Part shown: positions 33,115 to 42,936 of the stretch, piece after piece
Numbering within the stretch: position 1 is the stretch's first letter
Layout of the letters: every line of letters starts with the position of its first letter
Assembly: GCF_001424835.1 (NCBI RefSeq)
Contig: NZ_LMCQ01000012.1
Span: forward strand, 187,755-251,754
DNA: 64,000 nt
Reading direction: 5' to 3'
Origin: Variovorax sp. Root318D1
Lineage (GTDB): Bacteria > Pseudomonadota > Gammaproteobacteria > Burkholderiales > Burkholderiaceae_C
Notes under the pieces: model-generated
Told to the model about the DNA's origin: nothing
Databases searched by the model: none
The model's input: the letters and a program-made list of their open reading frames with translations, nothing else
Translations under genes and position numbers: made by a program

Positions 33115-34791
33115 CTATTCTTGTTCGCCAGTGGGTCGGCCGAAAAAGACGCCATAGGGCGCGAGCCTCAGCATGCGCCTTTTTTCGCCATCGGCCTGCA
33201 CGCGCGCGTCGGCCGACGGCGGATGCGGATGGCCCGCCAGCGGCTCGAGCGGCTTGCGCAGCGCGATGGACACGGACTCGCCTCCGAGGTTGAAGATCGC
33301 CTGCAGCGAGCGGTTCCCGTCGCGCCGCTCGAACCACAGTACCGGCTCGGGCGCATCGAAGAAGGCGATGCTGCCCGTGCGCAGCAGCGGCTGGCTGCGG
33401 CGCCAGCGCAGCAGTGCACGGCTGAATGCGAGCATCGAGTCGGGGTCGCTGGTCTGGCGATCGACGGCCAGCGGCAGATGGCGGCCGTGGACCGGCAACC
33501 ACGGCCCGCCGGTGGTGAAGCCGGCGTGCAGCTCGTCCGCCTTCCAGGGCATGGGCGTGCGGCAGCCGTCGCGGCCCTTGAACTCGGGCCAGAACGTGCG
33601 GCCGTAGGGGTCTTGCAGCAGTTCGAACGGCACCTCGGCCTCGGGCAGGCCCAGTTCCTCGCCCTGGTAGATGCTGGCGCTGCCGCGCAGCGTGAGCAAC
33701 AGCGTGAGCCAGAGCCGGTCGCGCCGGGTGTCTTCGGGCGCGCCGCCGCTCCAGCGCGTGGCCACGCGCGGCACGTCGTGGTTGGACACGGCCCAGCAGC
33801 CCCAGCCGCCCGTGGGCGCGAGGGCATGGTCGAGCGTCTCGACCTGGTGGCGCAGATGGCTGGCGCTGTGCTCGGCCGTCAGCAGGCTGAAGCTGTAGGC
33901 CAGGTGCAGGCGCCTGCCCAGTTCGGTGTACTGCGCCATCACGGGCGGCGCGTTCTCGTCGCCCACCTCACCGAGCGCGACGGCGCCGTAGCCGTCGAGG
34001 AGCTGGCGCAGGTTTTCGAGAAAGAGCAGGTTCTCCGTCTGGCTCTTGTCGTACAGGTGCTGCTGCATCGCATAGGGGTTGTCGGCCCGGACGGTGCTCA
34101 CTTCGTCGACCGATGCGGCGCTGGCCGGCGGGTTGTCGCGCAAGAGCGCGTCGTGGAACTGGTGGTTGCAGGCATCGAAGCGGAAGCCGTCCACCCCGCG
34201 TTCGCACCAGAAACGGACTTCACCCAACAACGCCTCCTGCACCTCGGCGCAATGGAAGTTCAAGTCGGGCTGATCCTTGAGGAAGCTGTGCAGGTAGTAC
34301 TGCCGGCGGCGCGAATCCCATTGCCAGGCCGAGCCGCCGAAGACCGAGAGCCAATTGGTGGGCGGCGTGCCGTCGGGCCGCGGGTCGGCCCACACGTACC
34401 AGTCGGCCTTGGGGTTGTCGCGGCTCGAGCGGCTTTCGGCGAACCAGGCGTGCTCGTCGGAGGTGTGCGAGAGCACCTGGTCGATGATGATCTTCAGGTC
34501 CAGCGCGTGGGCGCGCGCCAGCATTTCATCGAAATCGGCCAGCGTGCCGAAGATCGGATCGACGTCGCGGTAGTCGGACACGTCGTAGCCGAAGTCCTTC
34601 ATCGGCGAGCGGAAGAAGGGCGACACCCAGATCGCGTCGACCCCCAGGCCCGCAACGTGCTCGAGCCGTGAGGTGATGCCGGGAAGGTCGCCGATCCCAT
34701 CGCCGTTGCTGTCCATGAAGCTGCGCGGATAGATCTGGTAGATCACCGCGCCGCGCCACCATTCGCTGTTGCTGCCGTGATTGCTGCGCAT
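33115..34791 (-). CDS. Alpha-glucosidase, GH13 (subfamily 23-like)
   Basis: 558 aa. [15 protein letters not shown] opens the barrel; [11 protein letters not shown] (about 104-114), [12 protein letters not shown] (nucleophile D206), ALGEVGDEN (acid/base E275) and SNHDVPR (D339) form a complete active site. The DQVLSHTS form and DACN after the nucleophile resemble the Halomonas-type exo-alpha-glucosidases of GH13_23, so I read it as an alpha-1,4-glucosidase rather than trehalose synthase or sucrose phosphorylase. It heads the leftward glycogen operon, with glgB starting 20 bp downstream, which suggests a role in maltodextrin trimming. Confidence 0.82.
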   Translation of the reverse strand: MRSNHGSNSEWWRGAVIYQIYPRSFMDSNGDGIGDLPGITSRLEHVAGLGVDAIWVSPFFRSPMKDFGYDVSDYRDVDPIFGTLADFDEMLARAHALDLKIIIDQVLSHTSDEHAWFAESRSSRDNPKADWYVWADPRPDGTPPTNWLSVFGGSAWQWDSRRRQYYLHSFLKDQPDLNFHCAEVQEALLGEVRFWCERGVDGFRFDACNHQFHDALLRDNPPASAASVDEVSTVRADNPYAMQQHLYDKSQTENLLFLENLRQLLDGYGAVALGEVGDENAPPVMAQYTELGRRLHLAYSFSLLTAEHSASHLRHQVETLDHALAPTGGWGCWAVSNHDVPRVATRWSGGAPEDTRRDRLWLTLLLTLRGSASIYQGEELGLPEAEVPFELLQDPYGRTFWPEFKGRDGCRTPMPWKADELHAGFTTGGPWLPVHGRHLPLAVDRQTSDPDSMLAFSRALLRWRRSQPLLRTGSIAFFDAPEPVLWFERRDGNRSLQAIFNLGGESVSIALRKPLEPLAGHPHPPSADARVQADGEKRRMLRLAPYGVFFGRPTGEQE

Positions 34792-34939
34792 GCTGTCCCT
34801 GTGGTCTGAAAATCATTGTGGCATGCGAGATCCGGGCCCGTTCCATGCAAGGCTCGGCCGGCGTTCCCCAAAAAAGCTTTCTACACTGGGCGCGGGTTTC
34901 CAGAATGTGAACCCTGGCTTTCAGTTCCGCTTTCGCAAG

Positions 34940-36415
34940 ATGACAACCGACTCCGCTTCCCCCGCACTTTCTCCATCGACAGACGGCCTTGCCGCGCTCG
35001 AACAGCGGCTTGCCAAGGACCTGGAGTGCCTCGGCTGGCCTGCGCGCGCCTGGCTGCCCGTTTGCGAGCACGCGGGCGAGCCGGTGCTGGACGTGGCCAT
35101 CATCGGCGGCGGGCAGGCGGGCCTGGCGGCTGCCGCGGCCCTGGCGCAGCAAGGCATCCGGGCCGTGGTCTTCGACCGCTCGCCGGCAGGCAACGAAGGC
35201 CCGTGGGCCACCACGGCGCGCATGGAAACCCTGCGTTCCCCGAAGGAGCTGACCGGGCCTGCGCTGGGCCTGCCCGCGCTGACCTTCCGCGCATGGTTCG
35301 AGGCCCAGTTCGGCGCCGAAGCCTGGGAGGCGATGGACAAGATCCCGCGTCTCCAGTGGATGGACTATCTGTCCTGGTACCGGCGCGTGATGAACGTGGA
35401 CGTGCGCAACGACACCCTGGTCACCGGCATTCGGCCGCTGCCCGATGCGGCGCTGGTGCGGCTGGATCTGCGCACCCCGGCCGGAACGCAGCGCGTGCTG
35501 GCACGCCGCGTCGTTCTTGCCACGGGCCGTGACGGCCTTGGCGGCCCCGCCGTACCCGTTTTCGTCAACGCGCTGCCGCGTTCGCAATGGGCGCACTCGT
35601 CTGACGCCATGGACTACGGCAAGCTCGCCGGGCTGCGCGTGGGCGTGATCGGCGCGGGCTCGTCGGCCATGGACAGTGCGGCCACCGCACTCGAATGCGG
35701 TGCGCACAGTGTCGAGCTGCTGATCCGCCGGCCCGACCTGCCGCGCGTCAACAAGGGCAAGGGTGCCGGCGTGCCGGGCCTGACCCAGGGCCACTACGAC
35801 CTGCCCGATGAACTCAAGTGGCGCATCCGCCACTACATCAACGTGGCGAACGTGCCGCCGCCGCATGGCAGCACGCTACGCGTCTCGGGGTTTCCGAATG
35901 CGTTCTTCAACTTCGGCTGCCCGGTGCTTTCGATCGAGCCGCAGGGTACGTCGATGCGCGTGGCCACGCCCAAGGGCGAGTTCCTGTTCGACTTTCTCAT
36001 TGTTTCCACCGGATTCAAGGTCGACTGGAACAGCCGCCCCGAGTTCGACGCCATCGCACCGCACGTGCGCACGTGGAAGGACCGCTTCGTGCCCGCGCCC
36101 GGTGACGAAGACCAGGAACTGGCCGATTCGCCCGACCTGGGGCCGGCGTTCGAATTCCAGCCGCGCGTGGCGGGCGAATGCCCGGGGCTCGAACGCATCC
36201 ATTGCTTCTGCTACCCAGCGGCGCTGTCGCACGGCACCGTCTCAGGCGACATTCCCGCGATCAGCGAAGGCGCCAGGCGGCTCGCGAGCGGCATGGCCAG
36301 CCTGTTCTACCGCGAAGACTTCGAGCACCACTTCGCCAACCTCGAGGCCTACAGCGAACCCGAACTGTTCGGCGACGAATGGGTGCCCGCACCGCCGCCC
36401 GCCGAACGGACCTGA
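34940..36415 (+). CDS. FAD/NAD(P)-dependent oxidoreductase, flavoprotein monooxygenase-like
   Basis: 491 aa from the ATG at 34940. There are two Rossmann fingerprints: VAIIGGGQAGLAAAAAL (about 51-67) for FAD and VGVIGAGSSAMDSAATAL (about 235-252) for NAD(P)H. Between them is PRSQWAHSSDAMDY, similar in position to the FxGxxxHxxxW/Y region of class B flavin monooxygenases, but not a full match. The C-terminal half has LIVSTGFKVDW, the usual ATG-like motif. It is probably cytoplasmic. Two AhpD/CMD-type genes follow in the same direction, so an oxidative catabolic role is possible; the substrate is unknown. Confidence 0.75.
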   Translation: MTTDSASPALSPSTDGLAALEQRLAKDLECLGWPARAWLPVCEHAGEPVLDVAIIGGGQAGLAAAAALAQQGIRAVVFDRSPAGNEGPWATTARMETLRSPKELTGPALGLPALTFRAWFEAQFGAEAWEAMDKIPRLQWMDYLSWYRRVMNVDVRNDTLVTGIRPLPDAALVRLDLRTPAGTQRVLARRVVLATGRDGLGGPAVPVFVNALPRSQWAHSSDAMDYGKLAGLRVGVIGAGSSAMDSAATALECGAHSVELLIRRPDLPRVNKGKGAGVPGLTQGHYDLPDELKWRIRHYINVANVPPPHGSTLRVSGFPNAFFNFGCPVLSIEPQGTSMRVATPKGEFLFDFLIVSTGFKVDWNSRPEFDAIAPHVRTWKDRFVPAPGDEDQELADSPDLGPAFEFQPRVAGECPGLERIHCFCYPAALSHGTVSGDIPAISEGARRLASGMASLFYREDFEHHFANLEAYSEPELFGDEWVPAPPPAERT

Positions 36416-36442
36416 ATTGCAGACCCTCATTTTTCGAAGCGC

Positions 36443-36964
36443 ATGACAACTTCCTACGACGCATCTCCTCCACTCGACGTGATCGATGCCGCGGTGCCCC
36501 TGGCGCCCAGCCAGGCCACCCGCATGCTGCGGCTGCAGCGCGAGAAGGTCGTGGCGGCCACGCAGGGCAGCTACGACGCGATGTTTTCGCCCACCGTCGA
36601 GGGCCTGTCGGTGGCCGAGCGCCTGCTGGTTGCGCTGCACGCTTGCAGCGTCTCGAAAGCCACGACGCTCGCCGCCCATTACCGCGAGCGGTTGCTGGCC
36701 GACGGCGCGGACCGCGAGCTGGTCGCGGCCGTGGGAAGCGGCGCCCCGGTGGCGGATGCGCGCCTGCGCACGGTGCTGGCATTCACCGCCAGCCTGATCG
36801 AGCGTCCCATCGAGGGCGACAAGGCCTCGGTCGACGCGCTGGCCGAGGCGGGGCTTTCGACGCCCGCCATCGTCGCGCTGGGCCAGCTGATCGCCTTCTT
36901 GTCCTACCAGATCCGAGTGGTCGCGGGTCTGCAGGCGCTGGCCGCCGCGGAGGTATCTCCATGA
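36443..36964 (+). CDS. CMD (carboxymuconolactone decarboxylase)-domain protein, Avi_7170-like
   Basis: 173 aa, all-helical AhpD/CMD-like. From memory this matches a paired family in which one partner lacks the CxxC; here the central region has HACSVSKATTLAAHYRERL (about 56-74), with a lone Cys rather than CxxC, so peroxidase chemistry by this chain alone is unlikely. It starts 27 bp after the FAD oxidoreductase stop and its TGA overlaps the next gene's ATG (ATGA at 36961-36964), so the two are probably co-translated and may form a heteromer. Confidence 0.72.
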   Translation: MTTSYDASPPLDVIDAAVPLAPSQATRMLRLQREKVVAATQGSYDAMFSPTVEGLSVAERLLVALHACSVSKATTLAAHYRERLLADGADRELVAAVGSGAPVADARLRTVLAFTASLIERPIEGDKASVDALAEAGLSTPAIVALGQLIAFLSYQIRVVAGLQALAAAEVSP

Positions 36965-37551
36965 CCACGCCGATCCGCATCAAGGGCTTCACCAACGAGG
37001 TGTTGAGCTGGAAGCCTTGGCTCGATCCGGTCGACGTCGGCACGGCCACGCCGGCGCAACTGGCTGCGCTCGACGAGATGAGCCCGCAAGCGCGCACCTC
37101 GCCCTATTTTTTGGTGCTGGCGCACCAGCCCGAGATGCTGCTGCAGCGCTCGATCGCCTTCAACGCGATCATGTTTGCGCCGGGCGGCATGCCGCGGGCC
37201 GAACGCGAGCTGGGCGCCACGGTGGAGTCGCGCGTCAACGGCTGCGTTTACTGCGCCTCGGTGCATGCGCAGCGCTTCGAACAGCTTGCCAAGCGCAACG
37301 ACGTGATCTCGCAGGTGTTCGAGGAGCCGGCTTCCGCGGGCACCACGGCGCGCGAGAAGGCGATCGTCGAATTCTCGATTCGTCTCGGCGCCGAGCCCGA
37401 CAAGGTATCGGCGGACGACGTCCGCATGCTGAAGGAAGTGGGCCTGGCCGAGCTCGAGATCCTCGACCTGATCCATTCGGTGGCACTCTTTGCCTGGGCC
37501 AACCGCTTGATGCTCAACCTGGGCGAGCCGGTCTTTCCCGCGGCCGTGTAA
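36961..37551 (+). CDS. AhpD-like alkylhydroperoxidase-domain protein, Avi_7169-like
   Basis: 196 aa. The AhpD/CMD core has NGCVYCASVHAQRFEQL (about 93-109), that is a CxxC followed by His, the redox motif of AhpD-type peroxidases. The N-terminal 40 residues and the PYFLVLAHQPEMLLQRSI helix place it with the larger peroxidase-related subfamily. It is coupled to the preceding CMD protein by an ATGA overlap and lies 6 bp from the convergent opine-dehydrogenase-like gene. It likely reduces a peroxide or an organic intermediate; the partner reductant is unknown. Confidence 0.78.
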   Translation: MTTPIRIKGFTNEVLSWKPWLDPVDVGTATPAQLAALDEMSPQARTSPYFLVLAHQPEMLLQRSIAFNAIMFAPGGMPRAERELGATVESRVNGCVYCASVHAQRFEQLAKRNDVISQVFEEPASAGTTAREKAIVEFSIRLGAEPDKVSADDVRMLKEVGLAELEILDLIHSVALFAWANRLMLNLGEPVFPAAV

Positions 37552-37557
37552 TCGGCC

Positions 37558-38637
37558 TCACAGGCGGGCGAGCAGCCCGGCGACTGTTTCATTCGCCAGG
37601 CCGAGCGGTTCCAGCAGGTCATTCTGCTGCCGGTAGTCGATGCCGTTGACCAGCGAGGCGGCATCCACGATGGTGCGCGTGGCCGGCGTCGGCACGCCGG
37701 CAATCAAACCCAGCGCCTCCACGAAGGCGAGACCGTAGGGCATGTCCTCGGACACAAAGCGGGTGTCGGTGCGCACCGGTCCGGGCGGGCCGCCGCGCTT
37801 CGCATGCAGTTCGGCCGCAATGTCTTCGAGCCGCGTCGACGTGGTGCCAAAGGAGCGCGCAAAGTGCTCCTCGATGGGTCCAAGTTCGATGCCGAAGGCC
37901 TTGGCCACGGCCCGCCGCTCCAGGTCCAGCGCCTCGATCGCGCGGGCCACCCCTGGCGTCATGCAGTGGTACTGCGCCCAGTTTTCGGCGCGCTCGATGC
38001 GGGTCCAGTTGAAGACGGCCAGCGGGCCGTGGGACTGCGGGTTGACGTTGGCCAAGGCGCTGGCGAGCGTGTTTTGCTGCGCGAAGAAGCTGCCGCCGAA
38101 CAACGCGGCGCACAGTTCGAGCACCCCTGCGATGTCGGCGCTCGGCAGGGCGGATACGCCGACCGCCTTGCGCCGCGTCATCACCCGCACTTGCGTGGCC
38201 GACTCGCGGCGCGCAGTCAGGACCGTGGTGCCGAAACTCGCGACGGTGATTCGCCTGCCCGCTTGCCGTGCGCCTTCGTACAGGTAGAGCGACGACAGAG
38301 AGGCCATCGAGCTGACGATCACCGTCAGTCCATCGCGCAGGAAGGGCAAGAGCGCATCCATCACATGACGGTGGCCATTGACCGGCAGCGCGAGCAGCAG
38401 CACGTCCGAGGCGTGGCAAAGCTGCGCCGCGTCGTCAGCCACTTCGACCGTGACGCTGCATGGCAGCACGCCGCCGGCTTCCAGCGGCTGCGTGCGCAAC
38501 GCCTCAGCGCCCTGGCCACCCGGCGACCACAGCGTGACGTCGTGGCCGGCGTGCCGCAGCCACGCCGCACTTGCCAGCGCAATGGCCCCGGTTCCCGCGA
38601 TGCCGACCCGATAGCGCTTCCCGACTGATTCAGTCAA
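37558..38637 (-). CDS. NAD/NADP octopine/nopaline dehydrogenase family protein
   Basis: 359 aa. An N-terminal Rossmann domain with GIAGTGAIALASAAWLRHAGH (about 12-32) is followed by the helical opine-dehydrogenase domain with ANVNPQSHGPLAVFNW (about 205-220), which carries the His implicated in catalysis in this family. It catalyses NAD(P)-linked reductive condensation or cleavage of an amino acid and a 2-oxo acid, or a related 2-hydroxyacid reaction; the substrate is not predictable. Its start overlaps the stop of the upstream Bug gene by 8 bp, indicating one transcription unit. Confidence 0.82.
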   Translation of the reverse strand: MTESVGKRYRVGIAGTGAIALASAAWLRHAGHDVTLWSPGGQGAEALRTQPLEAGGVLPCSVTVEVADDAAQLCHASDVLLLALPVNGHRHVMDALLPFLRDGLTVIVSSMASLSSLYLYEGARQAGRRITVASFGTTVLTARRESATQVRVMTRRKAVGVSALPSADIAGVLELCAALFGGSFFAQQNTLASALANVNPQSHGPLAVFNWTRIERAENWAQYHCMTPGVARAIEALDLERRAVAKAFGIELGPIEEHFARSFGTTSTRLEDIAAELHAKRGGPPGPVRTDTRFVSEDMPYGLAFVEALGLIAGVPTPATRTIVDAASLVNGIDYRQQNDLLEPLGLANETVAGLLARL

Positions 38638-39604
38638 CCTTGATCCCGCCCTGCTTGATCACCTTGGCCCAGCGCTGGCTGTCTTCGGCGATCACCTTGC
38701 CCAGCGCCGCGCCGCCGCCGCAAGTGTTCACCGCCCCAAGCTGCGCAAAGCGCTGTTTGGTCTCCGGCAGGTTGCACACCTCGACCAGCGCCGCGGAAAG
38801 CTTCTCGACGCTGGCCGCCGGCATGCGTGCGGGCGCCATCACGCCGACCCACACCGGCACGTCCATGCCCGCGAGCCCTGCCGCATCGGCGACCGTGGGC
38901 GGCGTGCCGAGGCTGGGCAGGGCCGCGCGCGAGAAGGTGCCGAGCACGCGGGCCTTGCCGCTCGCGACCATCGGCTCGATGGAGGCGGCGCTGGTAACGA
39001 TCAGTGCCACCTGGCCGCCCAGCAGATCGGTCAGCGCCGGTGCCGCGCCGCGGTAGGGCACGTGCAGCAGGTTCACGCCGGCCGCCTGCGCCAGCAGCGC
39101 GCCCGTGAGGTGCGACACCGTGCCGTTGCCCGTAGAGGCATAGGTCACCTGCCCGGGTTTGGCCTTGGCGTCGCGCAGCACGTCGGCCAGGGTCTTGTAG
39201 GGGCTTTCGGTGCGCACGGCGATCGTCATGGGCGTGTCGCCGACCAAGGCCACCGGCGTCAGATCGTGTGCGGGGTCATAGGGCAGCTTGGCTTGCAGAT
39301 GCGGCGCGATGGTGATGGCGCCGCCCGTGGCCAGCAGCACGGTGGCGCCGTCGGTCGCCTTGGCTACCGCATCGGTCGCCACGATGCCGCCCGCGCCCGC
39401 CTTGTTGTCCACGATCACGGTGCCGCCGAGTTTCTCGGTGAGCTTGGCGCCCAGGTAGCGGGCGATCACGTCCTGCGCCCCACCGGCGGCAAAGGGCACG
39501 ACGATGCGCAGCGGCTTGTCGTGGGCCTGCTGTGCCCACAGCGGCGTGGCGGTGGCAAGGCAGGCCGCGAGGCCCAGGGCAAGGTGTTTCCAGAGCAGTT
39601 TCAT
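38630..39604 (-). CDS. Tripartite tricarboxylate transporter substrate-binding protein (Bug family)
   Basis: 324 aa with a clear signal peptide (MKLLWKHLALGLAACLATA, cleavage likely after LWA). The mature protein has PLRIVVPFAAGGAQDVIAR and NKAGAGGIVATDAVAKA, the standard Bug/TctC pattern of periplasmic carboxylate binders. No TctA/TctB membrane genes are near, as is typical of the many orphan Bug proteins in Burkholderiales. It is cotranscribed with, and overlaps, the opine-dehydrogenase-like gene, so its ligand may be that enzyme's substrate. It is divergent from leuS. Confidence 0.9.
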   Translation of the reverse strand: MKLLWKHLALGLAACLATATPLWAQQAHDKPLRIVVPFAAGGAQDVIARYLGAKLTEKLGGTVIVDNKAGAGGIVATDAVAKATDGATVLLATGGAITIAPHLQAKLPYDPAHDLTPVALVGDTPMTIAVRTESPYKTLADVLRDAKAKPGQVTYASTGNGTVSHLTGALLAQAAGVNLLHVPYRGAAPALTDLLGGQVALIVTSAASIEPMVASGKARVLGTFSRAALPSLGTPPTVADAAGLAGMDVPVWVGVMAPARMPAASVEKLSAALVEVCNLPETKQRFAQLGAVNTCGGGAALGKVIAEDSQRWAKVIKQGGIKVD

Positions 39605-39752
39605 GGCGTTTGAGGCAGTACGAAAGCAGACGTTACCCAGGCAACATGCAGGTTGCGTGCCGCAAGTCTAGGGTCTGGCGCACGAACAACGTCGGCCGGG
39701 CGCGATAATCCGCCTTCCCCGGCCGCTCCGAGCCGGGCTCTGCCGAACCGTC

Positions 39753-42383
39753 ATGAACCCCAGCTACAAACCCAGCGACGTCGAGTCCGCTGCCCAGGCG
39801 CAATGGAGCGCCGCCGATGCCTACCGCGTCACCGAGGACGCGAGCCGCAAGAAGTACTACGCCTGCTCGATGCTGCCGTACCCCAGCGGCAAGCTGCACA
39901 TGGGGCATGTGCGCAACTACACCATCAACGACATGCTCACGCGCTACCTGCGCATGAGCGGCTACAACGTGCTGATGCCCATGGGCTGGGACGCCTTCGG
40001 CCTGCCGGCCGAGAACGCGGCGCTCAAGAACGGCGTGCCGCCGGCCAAGTGGACCTACGAGAACATCGACTACATGCGCGGCCAGCTCCAGGCCATGGGC
40101 CTGGCGATCGACTGGAGCCGCGAGATCGCCACCTGCGATCCCTCGTACTACAAGTGGAACCAGTGGCTGTTCCTGAAGATGCTCGAAAAGGGAATTGCCT
40201 ACCGCAAGACCCAGGTCGTCAACTGGGACCCGGTCGACCAGACCGTGCTGGCCAACGAGCAGGTGATCGACGGCAAGGGCTGGCGCACCGGTGCCACGGT
40301 CGAGCGCCGCGAGATCCCGGGCTACTACCTGAAGATCAGCGACTACGCCGAAGAGCTGCTCGAGCACACCCAGCACAAGCTGCCGGGCTGGCCCGAGCGC
40401 GTCAAGCTGATGCAGGAGAACTGGATCGGCAAGAGCGAAGGCGTGCGCTTCGCCTTCACGCATGACATCAAGGACGCGAGCGGCAAGCTGATCCAGGACG
40501 GCCGCATGTACGTGTTCACCACGCGCGCCGACACCATCATGGGCGTCACCTTCTGCGCCGTGGCGCCCGAACATCCGCTGGCCGCGCACGCCGCCACGCT
40601 CGATCCGAAGGTCGCGGCCTTCATCGAGGAATGCAAGGCCGGCGGCACCACCGAGGCCGAGCTCGCCACGCAAGAGAAGAAGGGCGTGCCCACGGGCCTG
40701 ACCGTGACGCATCCGATCACCGACGAACAGGTGCCGGTGTGGGTCGGCAACTACGTGCTCATCAACTACGGCGACGGCGCCGTGATGGGCGTGCCCGCGC
40801 ACGACGAGCGCGACTTCGCCTTTGCCAACAAGTACCGCATCGAGATCATCCAGGTCGTGCTGGTCGACGACGAGCCGCACTTCGACTATCACAAGTGGCA
40901 GGACTGGTACGGCGACAAGCAGCGCGGCGTGACCATCAACTCCGACAACTTCAGCGGCATGACCTACAAAGAGGCCGTGGCCGCCGTGGCGCATGCACTG
41001 AGCCAGAGGGGCCTGGGCGAAATGCAGACCACCTGGCGCCTGCGCGACTGGGGCGTGAGCCGCCAGCGCTACTGGGGCACGCCGATCCCGATCATCCATT
41101 GCGACGAGCACGGCGCCGTGCCGGTCCCCGAGAAGGACCTGCCCGTAGTGCTGCCGACGGACTGCGTGCCCGACGGCTCGGGCAACCCGCTGAACAAGCA
41201 CGAAGGCTTCCACGCCGGCGTGGTGTGCCCGATGTGCGGCAAGGCCGCGCGGCGCGAGACCGACACGATGGACACCTTCGTCGATTCGTCGTGGTACTTC
41301 ATGCGCTACTGCGACCCGAAGAACGACCAGGCGATGGTGGCCGAGGGCGCCGACTACTGGATGCCGATGGACCAGTACATCGGCGGCATCGAGCACGCGA
41401 TTCTTCACCTGCTGTATGCGCGCTTCTGGACCAAGGTGATGCGCGACCTGGGCCTCGTGAAAGCCGACGAGCCCTTCAGCAAGCTGCTCACGCAGGGGAT
41501 GGTGCTGAACCACATCTTCTACAAGCGCAACGAGAAGGGCGGCAAGGACTACTTCCCGCCCTCCGAAGTGACACCTGTGCTCGACGCGCAGGGCCGCATC
41601 ACTGGCGGCACCACGGCCGATGGCACCAAGGTCGAGTACGGCGGTGTCGGCAAGATGGGCAAGAGCGAGCGCAACGGCGTCGACCCGCAGGACCTGATCG
41701 AAAAGTACGGCGCCGACACCGCGCGCCTGTACACCATGTTCACCGCGCCGCCCGAAGCCACGCTCGAGTGGAACGATGCGGCCGTCGAAGGCAGCTACCG
41801 GTTCCTGCGCCGGGTCTGGAACTTCGGCGTCGCGCAGTCCGACGTGCAGCCCGTGGCCGTCAAGGGCCAGGCCTTCGGCAAGGCCGCCCAGGCGCTGCGC
41901 CGCGAAGTGCATACCGTGCTGCGCCAGGTCGACTACGACTATCAGCGGATGCAATACAACACGGTGGTGTCGGGCGCGATGAAGCTGCTCAACGCCCTCG
42001 AAGGCTTCAAGCCGGACGGCAGTCCTGCCGATGCGGCGGCGCTGCGCGAAGGCTTCGGCATCCTGCTGCGCTGCCTCTACCCCGCCACGCCGCACATCGC
42101 CTGCCAGCTCTGGCAGCAGCTCGGCTACGACAAGGAGTTGGGCGATCTGCTCGACGCACCCTGGCCGGTGGTGGACGTCGGCGCGCTCGAGCAGGACGAG
42201 ATCGAACTCATGCTCCAGGTCAACGGCAAGCTGCGTGGCGCGCTGCGCGTGCCGGCTGGCGCCTCCAAGGCCGAGATCGAAGAACTCGCGCTTTCGTGCG
42301 ACGACTTCGTCAAGTTCGCCGAAGGTGCGTCGCCCAAGCGCGTCATCGTGGTTCCCGGCCGCTTGGTCAACGTGGTCATTTGA
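39753..42383 (+). CDS. leuS: Leucyl-tRNA synthetase
   Basis: 876 aa, full length. It is a class I synthetase charging tRNA-Leu, with an editing (CP1) domain at about 225-415. The HIGH box is [11 protein letters not shown] (about 48-58). The KMSKS loop reads KMGKS (followed by ERNGVDP, about 635-647), a variant at the third position. The C-terminal anticodon-binding region and the VNGKLRG segment are present. It heads leuS-lptE-holA, with lptE 12 bp downstream. Confidence 0.97.
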   Translation: MNPSYKPSDVESAAQAQWSAADAYRVTEDASRKKYYACSMLPYPSGKLHMGHVRNYTINDMLTRYLRMSGYNVLMPMGWDAFGLPAENAALKNGVPPAKWTYENIDYMRGQLQAMGLAIDWSREIATCDPSYYKWNQWLFLKMLEKGIAYRKTQVVNWDPVDQTVLANEQVIDGKGWRTGATVERREIPGYYLKISDYAEELLEHTQHKLPGWPERVKLMQENWIGKSEGVRFAFTHDIKDASGKLIQDGRMYVFTTRADTIMGVTFCAVAPEHPLAAHAATLDPKVAAFIEECKAGGTTEAELATQEKKGVPTGLTVTHPITDEQVPVWVGNYVLINYGDGAVMGVPAHDERDFAFANKYRIEIIQVVLVDDEPHFDYHKWQDWYGDKQRGVTINSDNFSGMTYKEAVAAVAHALSQRGLGEMQTTWRLRDWGVSRQRYWGTPIPIIHCDEHGAVPVPEKDLPVVLPTDCVPDGSGNPLNKHEGFHAGVVCPMCGKAARRETDTMDTFVDSSWYFMRYCDPKNDQAMVAEGADYWMPMDQYIGGIEHAILHLLYARFWTKVMRDLGLVKADEPFSKLLTQGMVLNHIFYKRNEKGGKDYFPPSEVTPVLDAQGRITGGTTADGTKVEYGGVGKMGKSERNGVDPQDLIEKYGADTARLYTMFTAPPEATLEWNDAAVEGSYRFLRRVWNFGVAQSDVQPVAVKGQAFGKAAQALRREVHTVLRQVDYDYQRMQYNTVVSGAMKLLNALEGFKPDGSPADAAALREGFGILLRCLYPATPHIACQLWQQLGYDKELGDLLDAPWPVVDVGALEQDEIELMLQVNGKLRGALRVPAGASKAEIEELALSCDDFVKFAEGASPKRVIVVPGRLVNVVI

Positions 42384-42394
42384 ACGATAGAAGC

Positions 42395-42916
42395 ATGAAC
42401 AATCGCAACGCCTCGCTGCCGCGCCGCGGCTTTTTTCTGGCTCTTGCCGCGGCAGGCGCCAGCCTCGGCCTGGCCGGCTGCGGATTCGAACTGCGCAAGG
42501 CGCCGGTGTTTGCGTTCAAGACGCTGTCGGTGTCGGGCAATTCGGAACTGATCAACCGGCTGCGGCGCGAAATGCGCGCCGCGGGCACCGTGACGCTGGT
42601 GCCGGCCACCGAGGCGCAGACCGCCGACGCGATCCTCGAGATCCTGGGCGAGAACCGCGACCGCATCGTGATCTCGACCAATTCCGCGGGCCTGCTGCGG
42701 GAGCTGCAGCTGCAATTGCGCGTCCGGTTCAGCCTGCGCACGCCGGGTGGCAAGGTGCTGATGGCGCCCACCGAGGTCTCGCAGACGCGCGACCTGAGCT
42801 TCAACGAAACCAATGCGCTCGCCAAGGAAGGCGAGGCCGAGCTGCTGTACCGCGACATGCAGGCCGACATCGCGCAGCAGCTGATGCGCCGCTTGGCGGC
42901 CGTCAAGGAAATCTAG
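42395..42916 (+). CDS. lptE: LPS-assembly lipoprotein LptE
   Basis: 173 aa from the ATG at 42395. A type II signal peptide ends in lipobox LAGC with C29 acylated, followed by GFELRKAP, the typical LptE/RlpB opening. The protein forms the plug of the LptD/LptE outer-membrane LPS translocon. The position between leuS and holA is conserved across proteobacteria and supports the assignment, since LptE sequences diverge strongly. Confidence 0.92.
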   Translation: MNNRNASLPRRGFFLALAAAGASLGLAGCGFELRKAPVFAFKTLSVSGNSELINRLRREMRAAGTVTLVPATEAQTADAILEILGENRDRIVISTNSAGLLRELQLQLRVRFSLRTPGGKVLMAPTEVSQTRDLSFNETNALAKEGEAELLYRDMQADIAQQLMRRLAAVKEI

Positions 42917-42936
42917 GCCGAGGCCTCTGCCCTGCG

